This document shows, one piece after another, positions 6,999 to 11,932 of a stretch of 11,932 nucleotides of DNA (positions are counted from its first letter, which is position 1; each line of letters starts with the position of its first letter). A program made the translations under genes and the position numbers. Under the pieces are notes generated by a model. That model did no database searches and had not been told where the DNA came from. It worked only from the letters and a program-made list of their open reading frames with translations. The DNA lies in contig CALKOE010000073.1 in the NCBI GenBank assembly GCA_938091985.1, positions 1 to 11,932 of the forward strand. Direction: 5' to 3'. The stretch is from an uncultured Acidimicrobiales bacterium (GTDB lineage Bacteria; Actinomycetota; Acidimicrobiia; Acidimicrobiales; Aldehydirespiratoraceae).

Positions 6999-7003
6999 AA
7001 AGG
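6999..7003 (+). promoter_or_regulatory. Ribosome-binding site deciding the TetR start
   Basis: AAAGG, at the end of a GGGAAAGG run, lies six bases before ATG 7010. This favours 7010 over the ATG at 6980. However, the upstream ATG is itself five bases after TACTGT (6969-6974) and could serve as a leaderless start. Confidence 0.5.
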
Positions 7004-7009
7004 CACCCC

Positions 7010-7615
7010 ATGAACGACAAGAGCTATCACCACGGCGACCTCGCCCAAGAGCTCCGACTCGTCGCGGCCGACCTGATCGCGGAGCGAGGCGCCGGCGGGT
7101 TCTCGCTTCGAGAGGTGGCCCGCCGAGCCGGTGTGTCCCACGCGGCCCCGACCCACCATTTCGGCGACGCGACAGGCCTGCTCACCGCCGTTGCCATCGA
7201 CGCACTGCGGCATCTTCACGCGGCCGTCACCAATGCCGCGGAGGGCATCGATGACCCGCGACGACGACTGGTCGCGATGGGTCGGGCCTATGTCGAGGCC
7301 TCGGCGGCTCACCCCGGTCATTGCGCAGTGGCGTTTCGTCACGACCTCGTCAACGAAACCGATCCGTCCTATCTGGAGGCAGCCGACGCGGCGCACGGCG
7401 TCTTCTTCGCCACGGTCGCGGAGATCGCTGAGACCACCGCCGAGCCACTCGATGTCGGCACCGCCACAAGCCTCGGTTGGGCAACCATGCAGGGCCTCGT
7501 CGAGCTCTACTCGAACATGGAGGAGATCGGCGAGCGCCACGGGCAGGGCTCACCGCCTCCGATCGGAACCGTCGCCGAGCAGTTCGCCGAGATCATTGTC
7601 AAAGGGTTCGGGTAG
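7010..7615 (+). CDS. TetR/AcrR-family transcriptional regulator
   Basis: A 201-residue dimeric DNA-binding repressor of the usual family length. The N-terminal helix-turn-helix domain is clear: YHHGDL (6-11) at the start, FSLREVARRAGVSHAAPTHHF (31-51) as the HTH core, then the switch into the ligand domain at about 60. The C-terminal part (about 75-201) is helical and variable, as expected for ligand binding; HPGHCAVAFRHDLV (101-114) and MQGLVELY (160-167) resemble the C-terminal domain seen in YHHGDL-type regulators. ATG 7010 is chosen because the YHHGDL opening is canonical and AAAGG precedes it. An ATG at 6980 would add ten residues. It is divergent from the MFS transporter with 78 bases between starts, so it most likely represses that gene and itself. 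The ligand is unknown. Confidence 0.93.
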   Translation: MNDKSYHHGDLAQELRLVAADLIAERGAGGFSLREVARRAGVSHAAPTHHFGDATGLLTAVAIDALRHLHAAVTNAAEGIDDPRRRLVAMGRAYVEASAAHPGHCAVAFRHDLVNETDPSYLEAADAAHGVFFATVAEIAETTAEPLDVGTATSLGWATMQGLVELYSNMEEIGERHGQGSPPPIGTVAEQFAEIIVKGFG

Positions 7616-7622
7616 CCGAACC
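7605..7622. terminator. Hairpin at the TetR stop codon, probable bidirectional terminator
   Basis: GGTTCGG (7605-7611) pairs perfectly with CCGAACC (7616-7622) around GTAG, which contains the TAG stop of tetR. The convergent methyltransferase gene ends 15 bases further on (7638), so the hairpin lies downstream of both genes. There is no T-run. Confidence 0.5.
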
Positions 7623-7637
7623 AGACAACACGACGAT

Positions 7638-8267
7638 TCAGATGCCTTCGCCGGTGCGCTCGAGCACTCGAAGCGAGCCCACGGCCGCGACCTCGGTGAA
7701 CGCTCCCGATTCCAGCGCGCGGGTATAGATCTCGAAGGGGGGCCGACCACCGTCGGCGGGGTTCGGGAACACGTCGTGAATCAGTAGGCGACCACCGATG
7801 ACGACGTGGGGCACCCAGATCTCGTAGTCGCGGTGCGCGGGGTCGTGACCGTGGCCACCGTCGATGAACAGCAAGGCCAGCGGGGTTGCCCAGGCCGATC
7901 CGACGGTGGGGGAATCGCCGACGAGGGCGACAACGGTGCCTTCGAGGCCTGCGTCGAAGATGGTGCGCCGAAAGATCGGGAGAGTGTCCATCTTGTTGAT
8001 CTCGGGATCGACAAGATCGGGTTCGTGCCACTCCCAGCCTGCCTGGTTCTCCTCGGACCCACGATGGTGATCGAGTGCGAACAACACACGACCAAGCGAC
8101 TGAGCCGCCGAACCGATGTAGACACCGGACTTGCCGCAGTAGCTGCCGACTTCGAGGAACGGACCCTCGACCACCACGCCGGCGGCCGCGTCGTAAAGCG
8201 CAAGTCCCTCGTCCGCAGGCATGAAGCCGCGGGCTTCCTCGGCAAATTTCAGGAGCTCAGGATCCAC
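7638..8267 (-). CDS. Class I SAM-dependent methyltransferase (Methyltransf_24-like)
   Basis: A 209-residue cytoplasmic protein with a compact Rossmann methyltransferase core. SAM motif I is FLEVGSYCGKSGVYIG (37-52), the ribose-binding region is around FALDHH (63-68), LLFIDGGHGHD (132-142) is the Asp-Gly-Gly-His motif of this group, and GGRLLIHDVFPNP (158-170) follows. It resembles the family used for O-methylation of sugars or small metabolites, but the substrate cannot be named. The start is GTG 8265-8267, the first in-frame start after an upstream stop; the ribosome-binding site is weak. It begins 15 bases after the gtrA-like gene and is probably cotranscribed. It shares only the fold with the methyltransferase at 3495. 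Confidence 0.86.
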   Translation of the reverse strand: MDPELLKFAEEARGFMPADEGLALYDAAAGVVVEGPFLEVGSYCGKSGVYIGSAAQSLGRVLFALDHHRGSEENQAGWEWHEPDLVDPEINKMDTLPIFRRTIFDAGLEGTVVALVGDSPTVGSAWATPLALLFIDGGHGHDPAHRDYEIWVPHVVIGGRLLIHDVFPNPADGGRPPFEIYTRALESGAFTEVAAVGSLRVLERTGEGI

Positions 8268-8282
8268 GTGGGGTCAACTTCA

Positions 8283-8759
8283 TCAGACAGTCTCGACTTC
8301 GATCTCGCGGCCGGGGCCCCACATCATCCGATCGAGGACGACATATTTCACGACCCAGACGACGCCGTAGGCACAGAAGTTGACACCAAGCAGAACGAAG
8401 GAGTTCTCGGTGACCAGGCCGGCGATCCAGATGCAGAAGCCTGAGAAACCGAGTCCGATCAGGGCGAGGATCCAGAACGGGGCAACTTCGGACTTGATGG
8501 AGTTGGAGCCCGACTGCTGCCAGACCCAATGGCGGCTCAGCAGGTAGGCCGGAATGGTGCTCACGAGCCAAGCGACGAGAACCGCAACGAGGCGGTGGGT
8601 CTCGAGCACTTCGAGACAGAACAGGAGCGCGCCGTTGCCCGTGATCACGTTGACGACGGAGACACCGCAGTAGCGCAGGAGCTTCATCCCGTGCTCTTCG
8701 ATGATGCGCGCGAGACCGAGGCGCTCGACAATCGACATGGGGAGGGAGGTTATCGCCAT
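8283..8759 (-). CDS. GtrA-family small membrane protein
   Basis: GtrA-like proteins are small four-helix membrane proteins; the best-known members are thought to flip polyprenyl-phosphate-linked sugars for glycosylation of surface polymers. The 158-residue protein has four hydrophobic segments (about 33-51, 57-75, 95-114 and 119-141), with the family's YLLSRHWVW (72-80) at the end of helix 2 and charged ends. I list ATG 8759. ATG 8687 (residue 25, MKLLRYCGVSVVNV) is a serious alternative, because the domain starts there and GAAGAG lies six bases before it, whereas 8759 has a purine-rich run spaced too close. It is the first gene of a pair with the downstream methyltransferase and divergent from tesB with 56 bases between starts. 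Confidence 0.85.
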   Translation of the reverse strand: MAITSLPMSIVERLGLARIIEEHGMKLLRYCGVSVVNVITGNGALLFCLEVLETHRLVAVLVAWLVSTIPAYLLSRHWVWQQSGSNSIKSEVAPFWILALIGLGFSGFCIWIAGLVTENSFVLLGVNFCAYGVVWVVKYVVLDRMMWGPGREIEVETV

Positions 8760-8815
8760 ACCTCTTCTTGTCGGCCGAACGCCACCTGCTGTTGACCGTG
8801 CGGCAGTATGTCCCC

Positions 8816-9664
8816 ATGCAGCATGACGTCGACGATCTGGTCGACCTTCTCGATCTCGAAGCCATCGAAGTCAACATCTTCCGGGGGGTGTCTCCCGACG
8901 AGAGCCGACAACGGATCTTCGGCGGTCAAGTGGCCGGGCAAGCCCTGGTCGCGGCAGCGCGCACCGTGGACGACGATCGACCGGTCCACTCTCTCCACGC
9001 CTACTTCCTTCGCCCCGGCGATCCATCGGTCCCCGTGCTCTACGAGGTCGACCGAATTCGCGACGGTCGGTCGTTCACCACCCGCCGAGTCGTTGGCATC
9101 CAACACGGCCGAGCGATCTTCAACCTGGCGGCGTCGTTCCACATTCGTGAGGCCGGGCTCGAACACCTCGAGCCGATGCCTGATGTCCCGAAGGCCGATG
9201 ATCTGCCCACCCGCTCCGAGCGCTTTGCCGAAGACGGCGTCGACGATCCGTTTTCCGATCACCCCCACCCACTCGACATTCGCTACATCACCACGAGCCC
9301 CCTCAAGCGGCGCGAGCCGCTGCCGCCGGTGCAGCAAGTGTGGTTCCGGGCCGACGGCAAGCTGCCCGACAATCAGGTGCTCCACACCTGCCTGCTCACC
9401 TACGCGTCCGACATGACGCTGCTCGATACCACCCTGCTCCCCCACGGTTCCGGCGCGGCCGACCAGACGGTCCAGATGGCGAGCCTCGATCATGCAATGT
9501 GGTTCCACGGCGAATTCCGAGCCGATGAGTGGCTCCTCTACGACCAGCACACGCCTGCCTCCACCGGCGCCCGCGGTCTCGCCACCGGTCGTGTGTTCAC
9601 CCACGACGGTCGCCTCATCGCCAGCGTCGTCCAAGAAGGACTCATCCGAAAGGTCCCTGCATGA
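8816..9664 (+). CDS. tesB: Acyl-CoA thioesterase II
   Basis: Hydrolyses acyl-CoA to free fatty acid and CoA in the cytoplasm. The 282-residue protein matches the length of E. coli TesB (286) and has the double hotdog architecture. The first half includes IFGGQVAGQALVAA (34-47) and SLHAYFLRPGD (59-69), the second ASLDHAMWFH (222-231). All three residues of the TesB catalytic set appear to be kept: Asp199 (YASDM), Thr246 (QHTPAS) and Gln273 (VVQEGLIR). ATG 8816 is chosen from the family N-terminus. No Shine-Dalgarno is visible before it, and upstream in-frame starts (TTG 8768) would add poorly conserved residues. The stop overlaps the next start by four bases (ATGA), so it is the first gene of a coupled operon with two lipoproteins. 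Why a thioesterase leads them is not evident. Confidence 0.95.
   Translation: MQHDVDDLVDLLDLEAIEVNIFRGVSPDESRQRIFGGQVAGQALVAAARTVDDDRPVHSLHAYFLRPGDPSVPVLYEVDRIRDGRSFTTRRVVGIQHGRAIFNLAASFHIREAGLEHLEPMPDVPKADDLPTRSERFAEDGVDDPFSDHPHPLDIRYITTSPLKRREPLPPVQQVWFRADGKLPDNQVLHTCLLTYASDMTLLDTTLLPHGSGAADQTVQMASLDHAMWFHGEFRADEWLLYDQHTPASTGARGLATGRVFTHDGRLIASVVQEGLIRKVPA
9648..9653 (+). promoter_or_regulatory. Ribosome-binding site of the sugar dehydrogenase lipoprotein gene
   Basis: GAAAGG inside the 3' end of tesB lies seven bases before ATG 9661. It supports that start over upstream in-frame ones, as does the signal peptide that begins there. Confidence 0.6.
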
Positions 9665-10929
9665 GGTTCCCCCGCCTTACTTCTCTCTTCGTCGCGGTCG
9701 TCGTGCTGTCGACCGCGTGTGGCAACGACGACCCTGTCGGCGTCACGTCCAGCACCACCGTCCCGGTGGTCACGGACGCGCCAACCACCACGGCGGCCAA
9801 CGACGACGGGTCGACACCGGCGGAATCGACCTCAACGACTGAGGCACCAGCACCCGATCCTCGCTCTATCAACGGCGACCTGCTCGCGGCCAGCGTCGCC
9901 GGCATGGTCCTGGGATCGTTCGACGAACCCATCGACACGACGATCGCCGCCAACGGTGAGCTCTGGATGGCCGAACGCGGCGGCATCGTCTCGGTGCTCG
10001 ATCCGGCCACCGGCCAGCGCGGCGAAACAGTGATCGACATCTCGGCAGAGACGACGGCCGGCGGCGAGCGGGGCCTGCTCGGCATCGCGACCGACGGCGA
10101 CAACCTCTACGTGAACTACACCGATCTCGACGGCCACACGAACATCGATGCGTTCACGTTGGACACCGATGCCCGCCCCCAGGATCGCCACCATCTCCTG
10201 CTGATCGAGCAGCCCTTCGGCAACCACAACGGCGGCGGCCTCGCCATCGGCCCCGATGGCCACCTCTACATCGGAGTGGGCGACGGCGGACTGGCCAACG
10301 ACCCTCTCGGTGCAGGTCAAGACGCCCGCCAACTCCTGGGATCGCTGTTGCGCATCGACCCGACCCCGGGCGCCGACTCGCCCTACGAGATCCCCGCCGA
10401 CAATCCCTACGCGGATGGGGTCGATGGCCAACCCGAGATCTTCGCCATCGGGCTGCGGAATCCGTGGCGATTCTCCTTCGACCCGATCACCGACGACCTC
10501 TGGATCGCCGATGTCGGCCAGAACCAGTGGGAGGAGATCGATCTGCTCCTCGGAGCCAACGGCTACGGCCGCGGCGCCAACCTCGGGTGGAACCTGCGCG
10601 AGGGCACTACGGAGTTCACCGGGCCACGACCGGAGGGCAACGTCGACCCGGTCTTCGAATACCCCCACGCCGGCAGCGCTCCGAGCGGTTGCAGTGTCAG
10701 CGGCGGACAGGTGTACCGGGGTCTCGCCATTCCCGAACTCATCGGCAGCTACGTGTTCGGCGACTACTGCGAGTCATCGGTGTGGGCGATCTCGATCGTC
10801 GACGGCACGGTGGTGTTTCGTGACCTCGAGATCGAGATTCGCGACCTGGTGGGCATCACCGCCGATCCCGACGGCGAGCTGTTGGCCCTCAGCCTCGGTG
10901 GCGACATCATTCGTATCGTCCCCGGGTGA
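9661..10929 (+). CDS. PQQ-dependent sugar dehydrogenase (glucose/sorbosone dehydrogenase type) lipoprotein
   Basis: Predicted extracytoplasmic six-bladed beta-propeller that oxidises aldose sugars with pyrroloquinoline quinone. The 422-residue protein starts with a lipoprotein signal: MRFPRLTSLF then VAVVVLSTAC, acylated Cys20. A Thr/Ser/Pro tether follows to about residue 66. Propeller motifs are ERGLLGIA (136-143), FGNHNGGGLAIGPDG (186-200) with His189 at the position of the catalytic base, YIGVGDGG (203-210), LLGSLLRIDP (225-234), FAIGLRNPWRFSFD (261-274) with Arg266, IADVGQNQWEEID (282-294) and GGQVYRG (348-354). Cys344 and Cys370 may pair. It overlaps tesB (ATGA) and the next gene (TGATG). 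No PQQ synthesis gene is in the window, so the cofactor could be imported or the site could be occupied differently. Some related propellers are not sugar oxidases. Confidence 0.9.
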   Translation: MRFPRLTSLFVAVVVLSTACGNDDPVGVTSSTTVPVVTDAPTTTAANDDGSTPAESTSTTEAPAPDPRSINGDLLAASVAGMVLGSFDEPIDTTIAANGELWMAERGGIVSVLDPATGQRGETVIDISAETTAGGERGLLGIATDGDNLYVNYTDLDGHTNIDAFTLDTDARPQDRHHLLLIEQPFGNHNGGGLAIGPDGHLYIGVGDGGLANDPLGAGQDARQLLGSLLRIDPTPGADSPYEIPADNPYADGVDGQPEIFAIGLRNPWRFSFDPITDDLWIADVGQNQWEEIDLLLGANGYGRGANLGWNLREGTTEFTGPRPEGNVDPVFEYPHAGSAPSGCSVSGGQVYRGLAIPELIGSYVFGDYCESSVWAISIVDGTVVFRDLEIEIRDLVGITADPDGELLALSLGGDIIRIVPG

Positions 10930-11927
10930 TGCCGCTCACCCGGCTCGCTGCCGCCGTCGTGCTCGCCGTGCTGACCTCGGCGTGCGCCGAGGGCGCCCGG
11001 CCCGAGCTGGCTGAACCCGATACGACATCGACCATGACCACCGGGGCAGCGCCGACACCGACCACGCTCCCGCCGGCCGCCACAACGACCGAGGCACCGT
11101 TCTCCCAACCGGCGGCTCCCAACGGGCGCCAGTACCCGGCGGTCCCCGCCGCGAGCGACGCGGCAGCGGCACGCGTGCACGAAGTCGAGCAGCTGCTCCG
11201 GTCGACTGACGTGTCAGACCCGGCCTTCGCCGACCTCGCTCACGAGCAGCAGATGCTCTACCGAGTGATCGGGCGCGACGACGAGTGGACGCGGCTCACG
11301 ATCGCCGAAGCACCCGAGGAGATCGCCCGCGCCGTCATCGCCAACCTGGCCGCCCGCCAGTCCATCGCCGACATCAGCCACGGCGGTGACGCTCCGGTCA
11401 ACGCGCCGGCGTGGGAGATCATCGAGCCGCTGCCCGCCGACGAGCTGCGAGACCTCTACGAAGCGGCGGCTGCCGACACCGGGATCCACTGGTCGTTCCT
11501 CGCGGCCATCAACATGATCGAGACGGGCTTCGGCCGCATCGACGGCCTGTCGACAGCGGGAGCGCAGGGGCCGATGCAGTTCCTTCCGACCACATGGGAA
11601 GAGGTGAGCGACGGCGACATCAACGACCCTCACGACGCCATACCGGCCGCGGCGCGCTATCTCGTTCGTCGGGGTGGCCCCAACGACATGCAACGAGCCC
11701 TGTGGGGCTACAACAACTCCGACGCCTACGTCGCCGCCGTCACCCAATACGCCAACCTGTTTCGCGAGGACGAACGAGCGTTCATCGCCGCCCACTCGTG
11801 GGAGATCCACTTCTCTGCCGCCGCCGGCGACCTCTGGTTCCCGGTGGGCTATCGAGTTGAAGAGGCGATTCCCGTGGAGGACTACCTCCGCGATGCGCCC
11901 TGGTCTGCGCCACCTCCCAGGTCCTGA
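10929..11927 (+). CDS. Lytic transglycosylase (SLT/MltB-like) lipoprotein
   Basis: Cleaves the MurNAc-GlcNAc bond of peptidoglycan outside the membrane. The 332-residue protein has a lipoprotein signal MPLTRLAAAVVLAVLTSAC (Cys19) and a Thr/Pro tether (about 32-56). A helical region (75-170) precedes the catalytic domain (about 175-285). In that domain the catalytic Glu is Glu198 in INMIETGFGR (194-203), followed by AQGPMQFLPTTWEE (212-225), DPHDAIPAAARYL (233-245) and the closing WGYNNSDAYVAAV (259-271). A C-terminal tail of about 50 residues (EIHFSAAAGDLWFPVGY) is also present. The start is ATG 10929, overlapping the preceding stop by one base; GTG 10926 directly before it would add one residue. 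No good ribosome-binding site is visible, so translation is probably coupled. The stop is complete five bases before the window ends. Confidence 0.92.
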   Translation: MPLTRLAAAVVLAVLTSACAEGARPELAEPDTTSTMTTGAAPTPTTLPPAATTTEAPFSQPAAPNGRQYPAVPAASDAAAARVHEVEQLLRSTDVSDPAFADLAHEQQMLYRVIGRDDEWTRLTIAEAPEEIARAVIANLAARQSIADISHGGDAPVNAPAWEIIEPLPADELRDLYEAAAADTGIHWSFLAAINMIETGFGRIDGLSTAGAQGPMQFLPTTWEEVSDGDINDPHDAIPAAARYLVRRGGPNDMQRALWGYNNSDAYVAAVTQYANLFREDERAFIAAHSWEIHFSAAAGDLWFPVGYRVEEAIPVEDYLRDAPWSAPPPRS

Positions 11928-11932
11928 CCTCT

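Noticed and set aside
6932..7540. Open frame extending the MFS transporter about 200 codons upstream of 6931
   Set aside because: It runs antisense through tetR, is unlike any MFS N-terminus, and would place the promoter inside the gene. The transporter starts normally at 6931 or 6925.
8792..8812. TTGACC plus TATGTC as a tesB promoter
   Set aside because: The two boxes are only nine bases apart and the second lacks the final T of a -10 element.
8750..9634. 294-codon minus-strand open frame opposite tesB
   Set aside because: The plus strand encodes full-length TesB with all catalytic residues; the antisense frame shows only valine/glycine-rich composition bias and no motif.
1..11932. Search for tRNA, rRNA, CRISPR arrays, insertion sequences, phage or defence genes
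   Set aside because: Nothing with cloverleaf shape, regularly spaced repeats, transposase motifs or terminal inverted repeats was seen; the window is ordinary chromosomal coding DNA.

Overview
The window is GC-rich, almost wall-to-wall coding DNA with many GTG starts, four-base and one-base gene overlaps, Thr/Ser-rich lipoprotein tethers and at least one probable leaderless promoter. Together with the protein families present, this points to a high-GC actinobacterium. The Lnt-like protein and the glycosyltransferase/methyltransferase/toroid trio look most like those of Acidimicrobiia (Ilumatobacter-like), but that placement is inference from remembered family resemblance, not a search.

Layout. 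1-507 (+) is the 3' end of an apolipoprotein N-acyltransferase gene (lnt). It runs tail to tail into, and overlaps by 78 bases, a two-gene minus-strand unit: dtd (D-aminoacyl-tRNA deacylase, 1634-2086) followed by a Cys-rich lipoprotein of unknown function (430-1620). A 134-base divergent gap leads to a tightly packed plus-strand operon at 2221-5337: GT4 glycosyltransferase, class I SAM methyltransferase, and an alpha/alpha-toroid protein of the type often labelled prenyltransferase. A hairpin follows it. Next is a divergent efflux locus: a DHA2-family MFS transporter (minus, 5367-6931) interrupted by a one-base frameshift near its 3' end, and a TetR regulator (plus, 7010-7615). A palindrome between them covers the transporter's -35 box. 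Then comes a minus-strand pair, gtrA-like membrane protein (8283-8759) followed by a class I methyltransferase (7638-8267). Last is a plus-strand overlapping operon: acyl-CoA thioesterase II (tesB, 8816-9664), a PQQ-type sugar dehydrogenase lipoprotein (9661-10929) and a lytic transglycosylase lipoprotein (10929-11927).

How the genes fit together. Much of the window concerns the envelope: lipoprotein maturation (Lnt), three lipobox-bearing proteins with the same style of Thr/Ser/Pro tether, peptidoglycan cleavage, a GtrA-type membrane protein and a putative glycan-building trio. The TetR/MFS pair is a self-contained, probably substrate-inducible export module whose transporter appears broken in this sequence. 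The most promising item of unknown biology is the glycosyltransferase-methyltransferase-toroid trio. I found no tRNA, rRNA, CRISPR array, insertion sequence or phage gene, and no gene-free stretch over 300 bases.
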